64,000 bases of DNA, taken from Burkholderia sp. Nafp2/4-1b. GTDB lineage: Bacteria > Pseudomonadota > Gammaproteobacteria > Burkholderiales > Burkholderiaceae. Of this stretch, positions 17,143-25,815 are shown in pieces. How positions within the stretch are numbered: the stretch's first letter is position 1; every line of letters begins with the position of its first letter. The position numbers and the translations under genes are program-made. The stretch spans positions 744,001 through 808,000 of the forward strand of contig NZ_ML058597.1 in NCBI RefSeq assembly GCF_003635165.1, given 5' to 3'. The notes beneath the pieces are model-generated. The model saw nothing but the letters and a program-made list of their open reading frames with translations. It ran no database searches and had not been told where the DNA came from.

Positions 17143-17418
17143 TCAGCGACCCGATGTTTCAGCCTCGATACGGCCTTCTTCCCACAGTGACCAGAAACGG
17201 CTGCCGGCGCGATACGGATTCGCGCGTCGCGCCGCATGATCGGCGACACCCTGGCGAAACGCGCCGTACAACGTCAGCGGCGGGTTGGCCACGCACGCGG
17301 CTTCACGGGCGGCGGGCATGCGGCGCTCGGAAACGAGCCGCCGGATCAGCGAGGCGCCGTCGATCACGTCGAGTTGATCGATGCTCTCTGCGTGGCTGAG
17401 GACTTCGACGGTATTCAT
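17143..17418 (-). CDS. Small conserved-looking protein, unknown function
   Basis: A 91-residue frame with a good GGGAG ribosome site six bases before ATG and Burkholderia-like codons. The sequence (SHAESIDQLDVIDGASLIRRLVSERRMPAAREAA, then PYRAGSRFWSLWEEGRIEAE) is soluble, charged and without cysteines or membrane spans. The RFWSLWEEGRIEAE tail is distinctive. It is alone, with about 335 bases of empty sequence upstream. I cannot name a family. Confidence 0.6.
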   Translation of the reverse strand: MNTVEVLSHAESIDQLDVIDGASLIRRLVSERRMPAAREAACVANPPLTLYGAFRQGVADHAARRANPYRAGSRFWSLWEEGRIEAETSGR

Positions 17419-17754
17419 GTGTGGGCTCCCTGACTTGCTGTTTCACAGTCAAAGAGCAATAAGGGTGCCAGCCACGAAATACCCCGCGCCGCCGCGATCG
17501 TGCGGGCTTCTGCGGCGAACGTGACGCGCGGCGCGGGCCGATGTTACGGAACACGTCACGTGACACGGGCGCGCACGGCGAAACACGAGCATCCAAGCGA
17601 ACACTGCGCCGGAGCGCGCAAAGGGTTGCGGAATTGAATCGGGGGAAGCGTAGGGGAATGCGACGAATGCGGGGAAATCGACGAACTCGCGGCAACCGGT
17701 AGCGGCAACGCACGCGCTGTGACTCCGCGGCTTCGTGGCTTCGAGGTGCCGCGA
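17419..17754. other. Intergenic stretch upstream of the small protein gene
   Basis: About 335 bases between the start of the 91-residue gene and the end of the diguanylate cyclase gene, both leftward. No gene-like frame. It must contain the promoter of the small gene; the block TTGACTGTGAAACAGCAAGTCAG on the minus strand side is the only A/T-richer part, but I cannot fix promoter boxes. Confidence 0.3.
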
Positions 17755-19305
17755 TCAACTCGCGGCCACGGGCGCCACGCGATTGCTGCCGGCCGAATAG
17801 AAGCGATAGATCCCCTTGCCGGCCGACTTCGCGTCGTACAGCGCGCTGTCGGCCTGGCGGATCAGTTCGTCGGGCGAGCCGTGCCCGTCGTCGAGCGCGA
17901 TGCCGATACTGATCCCGAAGCTGACCGTTTCGCCGATCGACAGCGTGTACGGCGCCGAAACCTGCCGGATGATTCGAGCGGCGAGGAGCGAACACGCGTG
18001 CATCGTGGTGGCGTCGAGCACGACGACGAACTCGTCGCCGCCGACCCGCGCGGCCAGTTCGCCGGGCGACAGTGTCTTGCCGAGCCGCACTGCCACCTGC
18101 GCCAGCACTTCGTCGCCGGCCTGGTGGCCGAAGCGGTCGTTGATTGCCTTGAAGCCGTCGAGGTCGAGGTACATGACAGCCAGCGTCGGGCTAGGCAACC
18201 GCGGCCGATGCGCGAGCATCCGCTTAAGTTGCGCATGCAACTCGTGGCGGTTCGGCAAACCCGTCAGCGCATCGTGCCGCGCGAGGTGCCGGATGTGTTG
18301 CTCGGTACGGCGGCGCGCGGTGACGTCCTCGACGATGATCACCGCATTGCCGTCCGGTACGCGATGGCGCGTGAGTTCGAGCTGGCGGCCGTCGGCGAGC
18401 GCGATGTCGAACGGCATGGGTTCGTCGCGGGTCAGCCAGACCGCGCACTGTGCGGCGAGGCCGGCATTGTCCGGATCGGCGACCGCATTCCTGCCGAGCG
18501 CCGCGACGACGTCCGGCAGCGGCGTGTCGAGCATGATTTCGCGCGGCGAGCCGAACAGCTGCGCGGTGCGCCGGTTCGCGACGATCACGCGACTCTCGCC
18601 GTCGATCATGCACAGGCCGTGCGGCATGTAGGTGAGGGCGGCGTCGAAGCGCGCGACGAGTTCCGCGTTGCGCTGGCGCGCGGCGATCAGCGCCACCAGC
18701 ACGCGGTAATGGCGCTGGACGACCGTGCGCATCGCGGCGAGATAGATCAGGAGCGGCGGCAGCAGCAGCCATGCGCCGGGCCGCTCGACCAGCAGCGCGC
18801 CGACGCCGATCGGCACGACGCCGAGCGTGACCTGCGTCATCGCAAGCCGCGGCAGCGCCGCATTGCGCGAGGCGATCCCGCCGAACACGCCGCCCGCGAC
18901 CATCACCGCGAGCGTACCGAGCTCGACGTCGGGTGCATCGACGCAGCCCATCACGCCGAGACCGAGCACGAAGCACGCGGCGAGCGACACCGGCGCATAG
19001 TGGCGCGCCCAGTATTCGGCGCGATCGTCGCCGGCGGCGCGCCGTACCGCATAGGCACGGGCGATCGCGAGCCGCGTGGCGAGCAGGCCGACGTCGACGA
19101 CGAGCCACACGAAACACCAGAGTTGTTGAAGGCGGATCAGCGCGATCGCCGCGACGAACGCGCTGGCGAGGCCGGACAGTGCCATCGGGCGCACGTCCTC
19201 GAACAGCGTGACGAGCATCGACGGGCGCAGCGCGGCCGTCACGCGGTGAGTGCCGCAGGGGGGAGTGGCGAGAACGGCGTTCAGCAGGCATGCCTTGACT
19301 GCCAT
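17755..19305 (-). CDS. Membrane-anchored diguanylate cyclase (PAS-GGDEF)
   Basis: The 516-residue protein has an N-terminal membrane part (several hydrophobic spans to about residue 195, e.g. LGTLAVMVAGGVFGGIA), a PAS-like sensor (ARFDAALTYMPHGLCMIDGESRVIVANRRTAQLFG near 225-260) and a GGDEF domain from about residue 345. The active-site signature RVGGDEFVVVLD is intact near residue 418, and DALTGLPNRHEL and the FKAINDRFGHQAGDEVL helix are present, so cyclic-di-GMP synthesis from two GTP is expected. A classical inhibitory RxxD site five residues before GGDEF is not evident (ELAARV precedes it). ATG 19305 was preferred over an upstream GTG. It is transcribed divergently from the molybdenum hydroxylase operon. 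Confidence 0.9.
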   Translation of the reverse strand: MAVKACLLNAVLATPPCGTHRVTAALRPSMLVTLFEDVRPMALSGLASAFVAAIALIRLQQLWCFVWLVVDVGLLATRLAIARAYAVRRAAGDDRAEYWARHYAPVSLAACFVLGLGVMGCVDAPDVELGTLAVMVAGGVFGGIASRNAALPRLAMTQVTLGVVPIGVGALLVERPGAWLLLPPLLIYLAAMRTVVQRHYRVLVALIAARQRNAELVARFDAALTYMPHGLCMIDGESRVIVANRRTAQLFGSPREIMLDTPLPDVVAALGRNAVADPDNAGLAAQCAVWLTRDEPMPFDIALADGRQLELTRHRVPDGNAVIIVEDVTARRRTEQHIRHLARHDALTGLPNRHELHAQLKRMLAHRPRLPSPTLAVMYLDLDGFKAINDRFGHQAGDEVLAQVAVRLGKTLSPGELAARVGGDEFVVVLDATTMHACSLLAARIIRQVSAPYTLSIGETVSFGISIGIALDDGHGSPDELIRQADSALYDAKSAGKGIYRFYSAGSNRVAPVAAS

Positions 19306-19511
19306 GGCTTCTTTGACCTCGACACGATGCAATTCGTTGCCGGCGGTTGCGCTCGGCACGTGGCGGGATGACCGGTGCGCCGGATGCGCACGACATTACC
19401 ATGAAACATCGGCCGAGCGGGCCGTGCGCGGCGCGTCGCCAGGCAGCCGCAAACCACCATTCGCGACCGCGCGCCGCAGCCCGTCCGAATCCCGTTATAA
19501 GAAATTCAATA

Positions 19512-19533
19512 AGTATTTCATGCGAGAAATACT
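19512..19533. promoter_or_regulatory. Inverted repeat AGTATTTC-N6-GAAATACT upstream of the Mo-hydroxylase operon
   Basis: Perfect 8-bp arms AGTATTTC and GAAATACT separated by six bases, 94 bases before the large-subunit start and in an A/T-rich island within the 320-base gap shared with the divergent diguanylate cyclase. It matches the pattern TATTTC-N6-GAAATA of both sites in front of the hydrolase-marR operon, so the same or a related MarR-type regulator may bind. Only one copy is seen here. Confidence 0.6.
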
Positions 19534-19627
19534 ATAGGCGATATATCTAAAACAATGCCAGAATGCGCGCCGCTCCGAACGCGCGACACCCGATCGCCGT
19601 CCGAGCCGCATCAGGAGGTTCCCCCCA

Positions 19628-22504
19628 ATGAAAAACCACGGCCTGTCACGGCGGGGTTTTCTGAAAGCCAGCGTGCTGGCGGGCGTCGCGGTCTACGTCG
19701 CGCCCATCGGCAGCCGCGCGTTCGCGGCGCTCTTCGAAGAAAAACTCCTCACCCCGGTCAAATGGGATAGCGTCACCGGCATCCCCCAATTCCGCATCGA
19801 CGGCATCGCGAAGGTCACGGGCTCGAAAGTGTTCGCCCGCGACGTGCGCGCAGCCGACATGCCGCACTGGCCGCAGCAGCAGTCGCACGCGCTGATCCTG
19901 CGCGTCGCGCAGGCCGATCGCATCTACGAAGGCTTCGACCTGTCGCTGCTCGGCGACGAACTGAAGCCGGACCGCGTGGTCACGGCGGACGATCTCGCAC
20001 GCGACGGCGTCGCGTTCCCGACGTTCTACGGCGACGACATGCTGTTGCCCGCCGGCAAGACGCCCGCGTATCTCGGCCATGCGGTCGCGATTCTCATCTA
20101 TCACGACTTCGCGCGCTTCCGCTTCGCGAAGAACGCGCTGAAGTTCCGCGACGACGTGATCCGCTACGGCGCGGTCACGGGCCCGCTCGAGCGCGATCCG
20201 TGGGGTACGTTCCGCTACGTGCGGGTAGGCGGCAAGACGGCCTACGACGACGATGTCTATTCGAGCCTGAAGGACGCGCCGATCTTCCCGAGCATGATGC
20301 GCAAGCATCTGCCGGTGTGGCCGGACGGCAAGGAGCACGGCAAGCTCGACGAACAGGGGATGTTCCTCGCCGGCCAGATCGCCGCCGAACTCGACCGCCC
20401 GTCGGCCGACTGGCTCGTGTTCGAGCGCGAGTACAACACGCAGTCGGTCGACACCGCCGCGCTCGAACCAGACAACGCGAACTGCTGGTACGACGCCGCG
20501 ACGCAGTCGCTGCACCTCGTCGTGCCGACCCAGTCGCCGCTCGAAGTCGCGGAGAACGCGGCCGCGATGGTCGCGAAGTGCCGCTTCCCGGTGAAGAAGC
20601 TGTTCGTGCACCCGTGCTACACCGTCGGCTACGGCTCGAAGGATCACTGCAACGTGCCGTTCTACGGGCTCGTCTGCGCGCTGTACGCGGACGGTCGTCC
20701 GGTGCGGTTCGCGAACGACCGCTACGAGCAGTTCCAGACGTCGCTGAAGCGCCACGCGTTCAAGATGCGTTATCGGATCGCCGTCGACCGCAACACGGGC
20801 CTGCTGCAGTCGTTCAAGGGCGACTTCGAGGCGAACGGCGGCGGACGCTCGAACTTCTCGCCGTCGGTCGCGATGGTCGGCGCGACGGCCGCGCAATCGA
20901 TCTACTACTTCCCGAAGAGCGATCTTGCGGCGGTCGCGATCGCGTCGCGCGCGATCGACGCAGGCTCGGCGCGCGGCTACGGCACGCTGCAGAGCATGGC
21001 CGCGACGGAGATGGCGGTCGACGAGATCGCCGCGCAACTGAACATCGATCCGATCGAGTTCCGGCTGCGCAACGCGCTGCGTTCGGGGATGAAGAACACG
21101 CAGGGCGCGATTCCGGCCGGCGCGCTTCGCGTCGACGAAGTGCTCGAGCGCGCGAAGCAGCACCCGCTGTGGACGCGTCGCGCGGCACGCAAAGCCGAAT
21201 TCGAGGCGGCGAACCCGGGCAAGCGCTACGGCGTCGGCTTCGCGTGCGTGCAGAAGGACTTCGGCACGGGTGCCGAGGCCTCGTTCGCGAAGGTCGAGTT
21301 CGACGAGAACGGCAAGGTGTCGCTGCAGCACACGGCGGCCGAGATCGGCACCGGGATGTCGACGTCGCAGGCCGTCGCGGTCGCGAAGTGGCTCGGCCGT
21401 CCGGCGACCGACGTGCGCGTCGCGGTGACCGAATGGCCCGACCTGCCGGTCGAGACGAACGGCGATCCGTACCTGATGTCGCAGGCCGACCAGGATCGGC
21501 TGAGCGCGAACCCGCGCTGGTCGCCCGGCTATGCGTCGCCGTCGAGCGCGACGAACTCCGCGTACTACTTCACGCACAGCACGCGCGAAGCCGCACGTGC
21601 GGTGTTCCGCTACGGGCTGTGGCCGGCCGCGATGTCGATCTGGACGCGCGGCCTCGGCGGCGGCCAGGCCGCGCCGTACACGATCCGCATCGAGGACGCG
21701 CGCTGGGTCGACGGCAAGCTGACCGCCGACGGCCTCGAGCCGCTGACCTTCGAGCAGCTCGCGAAGCAGGCGCATGCGCTCGGCCTGCCGACGGGCGCCG
21801 TCGTGCACGTGTTCAATCGCTGGCAATGGACCGACGCCGAGTTCGACGTGGGCGGCGCGGTCGATCGTCTGCCGATCGACGGGTTGTCGCTGCGCGTCGG
21901 CGCGCCGAAGACGGGCGACGACGGCCCGATCCCCGGCACCGCCGCGCCGGCCGGCGCGACCGCGCTGCGCGGCACGCTGGCGCCGACCGTGAACGGCTAT
22001 CGCGTGCTGGACCGCAAGCGCGTGTTCATCCCGCCGACGAGCCGCAACAACGCGGCCGTCACGTACTACACGGCGGTCGGCACGCTCGTCGAGCTGGCCG
22101 TGCATGAAGCGACCGGCAAGGTCGAGCTGCTCACGCACCACTCGATCATGGAGTGCGGCAACCAGATCTCGCCGCGGCTCGTGTCGGGCCAGCTGCAGGG
22201 CGGCCTCGCGATGGGCATCGGCCATGCGCTGCACGAGTATCTGCCGCTTTACGAAGACGGCCCCGGCAACGGCACGTGGAACTTCAACCGTTATCAGCTG
22301 CCGCGCGCGACCGACGTCGCCGTGTGGTCGCAGACGGGCGACATCCTGCCGCCGCTGTCCGAGACGGATCCGCCGAAGGGCGTCGCCGAAGTGGTGATGA
22401 TCCCCGTCGTCGGCGCGATCGTGAACGGCATCGCGCACGCGATCGGCCATGGTTTCACCGATTTGCCGGTGACCCCGCAAAAGATTCAGGAGGTGCTCGC
22501 ATGA
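19628..22504 (+). CDS. Molybdenum hydroxylase large subunit (xanthine dehydrogenase/aldehyde oxidase family), Tat-exported
   Basis: The 958-residue protein starts after a strong AGGAGG. It opens with a Tat signal (LSRRGFLKASVLAGVAVYVAP), so it is exported folded with cofactor. It is a molybdopterin-cytosine-dinucleotide binding subunit: an N-terminal a/b hammerhead (RIDGIAKVTGSKVFARDV), a central cofactor half (GNGGGRSNFSPSVAM; ARGYGTLQSMAATEMAVDEIA) and a C-terminal part with IGTGMSTSQAVAVAKWLG, the LEGGL-like LQGGLAMGIGHALHEYLP, and PPKGVAEVVMIPV, whose GVAE glutamate matches the catalytic base. It hydroxylates an aldehyde or N-heterocycle with water-derived oxygen. Electrons would pass to the 2Fe-2S protein and triheme cytochrome encoded next, each overlapping by ATGA. 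Substrate unknown. Confidence 0.9.
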   Translation: MKNHGLSRRGFLKASVLAGVAVYVAPIGSRAFAALFEEKLLTPVKWDSVTGIPQFRIDGIAKVTGSKVFARDVRAADMPHWPQQQSHALILRVAQADRIYEGFDLSLLGDELKPDRVVTADDLARDGVAFPTFYGDDMLLPAGKTPAYLGHAVAILIYHDFARFRFAKNALKFRDDVIRYGAVTGPLERDPWGTFRYVRVGGKTAYDDDVYSSLKDAPIFPSMMRKHLPVWPDGKEHGKLDEQGMFLAGQIAAELDRPSADWLVFEREYNTQSVDTAALEPDNANCWYDAATQSLHLVVPTQSPLEVAENAAAMVAKCRFPVKKLFVHPCYTVGYGSKDHCNVPFYGLVCALYADGRPVRFANDRYEQFQTSLKRHAFKMRYRIAVDRNTGLLQSFKGDFEANGGGRSNFSPSVAMVGATAAQSIYYFPKSDLAAVAIASRAIDAGSARGYGTLQSMAATEMAVDEIAAQLNIDPIEFRLRNALRSGMKNTQGAIPAGALRVDEVLERAKQHPLWTRRAARKAEFEAANPGKRYGVGFACVQKDFGTGAEASFAKVEFDENGKVSLQHTAAEIGTGMSTSQAVAVAKWLGRPATDVRVAVTEWPDLPVETNGDPYLMSQADQDRLSANPRWSPGYASPSSATNSAYYFTHSTREAARAVFRYGLWPAAMSIWTRGLGGGQAAPYTIRIEDARWVDGKLTADGLEPLTFEQLAKQAHALGLPTGAVVHVFNRWQWTDAEFDVGGAVDRLPIDGLSLRVGAPKTGDDGPIPGTAAPAGATALRGTLAPTVNGYRVLDRKRVFIPPTSRNNAAVTYYTAVGTLVELAVHEATGKVELLTHHSIMECGNQISPRLVSGQLQGGLAMGIGHALHEYLPLYEDGPGNGTWNFNRYQLPRATDVAVWSQTGDILPPLSETDPPKGVAEVVMIPVVGAIVNGIAHAIGHGFTDLPVTPQKIQEVLA

Positions 22505-23199
22505 CGACCGCCCAAACCGCCGCGTCGGCCGCGAGCGCCAGCGCGGCTGCGACCGCCGCATCCGCGCCGGATGCGGCTTCCGCATCCACGGTGCCCGCTG
22601 CTTCCGCTGCACCCGCTGCGGCTTCGGCCGCCGTCGAGCGTCCGCTCGTGCGCTTTCAGCAGAAGCCGCTGTCGGTGCACATCAACGGCAAGTCCGTCGG
22701 CCCGATGCAGGTGCCGGAAGGGCTGATGATGATCGAGTTCCTGCACGAGTACGCGGGCCTCACCGGTTCGCGGCTCGGTTGCGGGCAGGGCATCTGCCAC
22801 GCGTGCGTCGTGATCGTCGACAAGCCGGACGGCACGAGCGAGGAGATGCGCACCTGCATCACCGGCGCGCACTTCTTCCACGGCCGGTCGATCCGCACGA
22901 TCGAAGGCCACGCGAAGCGCAACGAAGCCGGCGAAGTGGTCGAGCTGTCGCCGATCCAGCAGAAGTTTCTCGAGCACTTCAGCTTCCAGTGCGGCTACTG
23001 CACGCCGGGCTTCGTCAACGCGGCGACCGTGCTGATCGAGCGCCTGAAGCGCGAGCCGATCGCGAAGGCCGACGTCGAGCGCACGATCACCGACGCGCTG
23101 AACGCGCACATCTGCCGCTGCACGGGTTACGTCCGTTACTACGAAGCCGTGAAGGACGTGATCTTGACGACGCCGGGACTCGTGAAGGAAGCCGCATGA
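22501..23199 (+). CDS. 2Fe-2S subunit of the Mo-hydroxylase
   Basis: The ATG overlaps the large-subunit stop (ATGA), giving 232 residues. Residues 1-45 are an unusual Ala/Ser/Thr/Pro-rich tail with no fold. Then comes the standard small subunit: plant-ferredoxin-like domain with the first cluster motif CGQGICHAC near residue 98 and a following cysteine in MRTCITG, and a helical domain with CGYCTPGF near 163 and CRCTGYVRYYEAV near 203 for the second cluster. It relays electrons from the molybdenum cofactor to the cytochrome. It has no signal of its own and is presumably co-exported with the Tat-bearing large subunit. The low-complexity N-terminus is longer than usual for the family and may be a flexible tether. 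Confidence 0.92.
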   Translation: MTTAQTAASAASASAAATAASAPDAASASTVPAASAAPAAASAAVERPLVRFQQKPLSVHINGKSVGPMQVPEGLMMIEFLHEYAGLTGSRLGCGQGICHACVVIVDKPDGTSEEMRTCITGAHFFHGRSIRTIEGHAKRNEAGEVVELSPIQQKFLEHFSFQCGYCTPGFVNAATVLIERLKREPIAKADVERTITDALNAHICRCTGYVRYYEAVKDVILTTPGLVKEAA

Positions 23200-24455
23200 A
23201 ACGCACATTCGCCCATCGTGCCGCGCGGGCCGCAGGCCTGCCCGCACTCGCGGCCGCCTGCGCGCTGCTGCTCGCTGCCTGCGGCGGCCACGACGCGTCG
23301 GTGTCGAGCGCGGCATCCGGCGCACCCGGTGCCGACCAGGTTGCGCGCGGCCGCTATCTCGTGAAGGCTGCCGACTGTGCGGCGTGCCACACCGCGAAGG
23401 ACGGCGCGCCGTTCGCCGGCGGGGCACCGCTCGAATCGCCGTTCGGCACGTTCTACGGCTCGAACATCACGCCCGACAAGGATCACGGGATCGGCAACTG
23501 GAGCGCGGACGACTTCTACGCCGCGCTGCACGACGGCAAGGCGCCGGGCAAGCGGCTGTATCCGTCGATGCCGTACACGTCCTACCGGCAGCTCACGCGC
23601 GCCGATTCCGACGCGATGTTCGCGTACCTGAAGACGGTGAAGCCGGTCGCGCAGGAAAATCGCGCGCATGAACTCAAGTTCCCGTACAACCTGCGCTTCG
23701 GCATGGTGTTCTGGGACATGGTGTTCCTGAAGGACAGCCTGCCCGACGCGTCGAGCGGCCAGTCCGCCGACTGGCAGCGCGGCCGCTATCTGGCGGGCGC
23801 GCTCGGCCACTGCGCGGAATGCCATACGCCGCGTGCGTTCACGGGCCAGCTCGACGGCGCGAAGCCGTTCGCGGGTGCCGCGCTCGGCCGCGTGGCCGCG
23901 CCGGACATCACGCCGGCCGGTCTCGCCGCGCGCGGCTGGACGGGCACCGACCTGCAGACGTTCTTCGGTGTCGGCATCGCGCCGCAAGGCTCGGCGTTCG
24001 GCGAAATGTATCCGGTCGTGCACCTGAGCACGCAATACATGACGAAGGAAGACCTGCGCGCGCTGTCCGTGTACCTGCTCGGCGATACGCCGCCGGCGCC
24101 GCAGCCGGTGAAGCCGGTGTCGGCCGACGCCGCGCAGCTCGCGGCCGGCCGTTCGGTGTATGTCGCGGTGTGTGCGGGCTGTCACGGCTTGAACGGCGAA
24201 GGCAAGCCGCACGTCGCGGTGCCGATGAACGGCAATTCGACGCTGCGTCAGGCCGACTCGCGCAACCTGCTGGTCGCGATGCTCGACGGCATCGACGAGC
24301 AGAAGTTTGCCGGCTTCGAAAACCTGCAGCCGATGCCGGGTTTCGCGCACACGCTGAGCGACGACGAACTCGCGCAGCTCGCGAACTACCTGCGCGCGAC
24401 GTGGGGCGGCCAGCCCGCGAGCGTCACGCCGGCCGACGTGAAGGCCATGCGTTAA
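23196..24455 (+). CDS. Triheme cytochrome c lipoprotein, electron acceptor of the Mo-hydroxylase
   Basis: Start ATG overlaps the 2Fe-2S gene stop (ATGA). The 419-residue protein has a lipoprotein signal (ALLLAACGG; lipobox cysteine at about residue 29) and three haem sites, CAACH near 65, CAECH near 208 and CAGCH near 330, in three class-I cytochrome domains with SNITPDKDHGIGNWSADDFYAAL and related repeats. This is the arrangement of the cytochrome subunits of membrane-bound alcohol/aldehyde dehydrogenases of proteobacteria, which pass electrons to ubiquinone. A paralogue with the same layout ends the second Mo-hydroxylase operon at 42906-44240. It closes this three-gene operon. Confidence 0.92.
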   Translation: MKRTFAHRAARAAGLPALAAACALLLAACGGHDASVSSAASGAPGADQVARGRYLVKAADCAACHTAKDGAPFAGGAPLESPFGTFYGSNITPDKDHGIGNWSADDFYAALHDGKAPGKRLYPSMPYTSYRQLTRADSDAMFAYLKTVKPVAQENRAHELKFPYNLRFGMVFWDMVFLKDSLPDASSGQSADWQRGRYLAGALGHCAECHTPRAFTGQLDGAKPFAGAALGRVAAPDITPAGLAARGWTGTDLQTFFGVGIAPQGSAFGEMYPVVHLSTQYMTKEDLRALSVYLLGDTPPAPQPVKPVSADAAQLAAGRSVYVAVCAGCHGLNGEGKPHVAVPMNGNSTLRQADSRNLLVAMLDGIDEQKFAGFENLQPMPGFAHTLSDDELAQLANYLRATWGGQPASVTPADVKAMR

Positions 24456-24550
24456 GCCGTCGAGCGGCAGGGCGGGGCGTCGCGCGCAATGCTGCCGGTT
24501 GCCGGTTGCGTTGGCACGCGATGCCTCGCCCGATCGCGAGAGGTGGCGCT

Positions 24551-24721
24551 TCAGTAGCCGCCGCCTCCGCCACCACCACTACCGCCTCCGCTGCCGCCCG
24601 CACCGCCATACCGGCTCATGCCCGGTCCTTGCGATGCGCCGCGGTCCGACGACATACATCCGGCCGACAGCACCAGCATCATCGCCGCGAGCAGCGCCGC
24701 GACCAATCTCGCCGATTTCAT
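24551..24721 (-). CDS. Tiny glycine-rich lipoprotein
   Basis: A 56-residue frame, MKSARLVAALLAAMMLVLSAGC..., with GGAG seven bases before the ATG. Residues 1-21 are a clear lipoprotein signal with lipobox LSAGC, giving a mature chain of only about 35 residues. The C-terminal half is almost only Gly and Ser after SRYGGAGG and ends in GGGGY. It would be anchored in the outer or inner membrane as a flexible peptide. No family is recognised. It lies between the cytochrome gene (converging) and the pal-like gene (same direction). Confidence 0.6.
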   Translation of the reverse strand: MKSARLVAALLAAMMLVLSAGCMSSDRGASQGPGMSRYGGAGGSGGGSGGGGGGGY

Positions 24722-24981
24722 TTCATTCTCCTTACGCCGCGCGGGCCGCGCGGCAGGGCGGCTCGCATGAACCGGCGACCGCGCGATGACGAAACGTTTC
24801 GCGTGGGCGGTTTATTCCATGCTGTTTGCGGATCGGCTGCCCGGCGCGGAGGCTTGGTACGGTCCGGCTCGCCGTTGAACGCGACGCGGGGCGTACGGTG
24901 CACCCCGGCGATTCCCCGCGCGTCGCATGCGGATTGAAGTGTGCCCGGCATGCCGCCGTCGCGGCGGCATCCGGTCGACGA

Positions 24982-25473
24982 TCAACGATAGACGAGGTCG
25001 GCGCGACGATTCCGCGCCCACGATTCCTCGTCGTGGCCGAGCGCAACCGGCTTTTCCTTGCCGAGGCTGACCGCCTCGAGTTGCGACGCCTGCACGCCCA
25101 GTGTTTCGAGCGCGCTCGTCACCGCCTGCGACCGGCGTTGGCCGAGCGCGAGGTTGTATTCGGACGTGCCGCGTTCGTCGGTGTTGCCCTGGACCAGCAC
25201 GTGGCGCAACGGATGGTTGCGCAGGTAGTCGGCGTGGGCCTGCAGCAGCGCCTGGAATTCCGGCTTCACCGAGTACTGGTCGAAATCGAAATAGATGCTG
25301 CGTTTCGCGAGCGGGCTGTTCGGATTGTCGAGATCGTCGGCCGCGACCGTGGCAACGGCTTCGCTCGACGGCTCCGGCGCCGTGCCCGCATTTTCGGGTG
25401 TTTTCGCCGCGTGGTGGCAACCTGCCAGTAGCGCGAAAACGGCCAGGACCGCCAATCGGTTCGTTTTGCTCAT
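24982..25473 (-). CDS. Pal-like OmpA-family lipoprotein
   Basis: The 163-residue protein has a lipoprotein signal (LAVLAVFALLAGC; acylated Cys near residue 19), a 35-residue linker and an OmpA-type peptidoglycan-binding domain: SIYFDFDQYSVKPEF near 58, VQGNTDERGTSEYNLALGQRRSQAV near 95-120 including the Asp and Arg that bind diaminopimelate. This is the size and layout of peptidoglycan-associated lipoprotein. No tolQRAB genes are adjacent, so this is probably an extra copy rather than the Tol-Pal component. GCAGGAGA precedes the ATG. Mature protein would tether the outer membrane to the cell wall. Confidence 0.88.
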   Translation of the reverse strand: MSKTNRLAVLAVFALLAGCHHAAKTPENAGTAPEPSSEAVATVAADDLDNPNSPLAKRSIYFDFDQYSVKPEFQALLQAHADYLRNHPLRHVLVQGNTDERGTSEYNLALGQRRSQAVTSALETLGVQASQLEAVSLGKEKPVALGHDEESWARNRRADLVYR

Positions 25474-25815
25474 TGTGCGTCTCCTGCGGTTGACTGCAAA
25501 GGAAGCGTCGCGGGTGCGAGTCGGCACGTCGCGAATCCGGCCAGGACGACACGAAAGTGCCGGCTTCGCGTGCGCAATGCGATGCGCTTTCGTAAGCCGG
25601 CGAGGTGCCATATGAAAGGTTGTCGTGACCGGAACGCCGACATCACGGCGCCGCTGCAATCAGATTAGGAAAAATGTCACAACGCGCCCAGTTTCTTCGT
25701 CAATTTCGCGGAAAAACGACACAGGATGCGTTCGTGCTCGCGCAGCGCGGCGCACCGCACGCCACGATGCGCGGGGCCACCGCGGAGGCGTCACATGCCG
25801 CAGGCGCCCGGGGCG
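25474..25815. other. Intergenic stretch between pal-like and porin genes
   Basis: About 340 bases with no gene-like frame. It holds the promoter of the pal-like gene. No clear terminator for the porin gene, which also reads leftward into this gap, was seen. Confidence 0.3.

Noticed and set aside
17719-19371. 550-residue plus-strand open frame opposite the diguanylate cyclase gene
   Set aside because: The minus strand carries an intact GGDEF motif; the plus-strand product is Arg/Asp/His repeats.
19646-22612. 988-residue minus-strand open frame
   Set aside because: Antisense to the Tat-exported Mo-hydroxylase subunit; composition is a codon-bias artefact.
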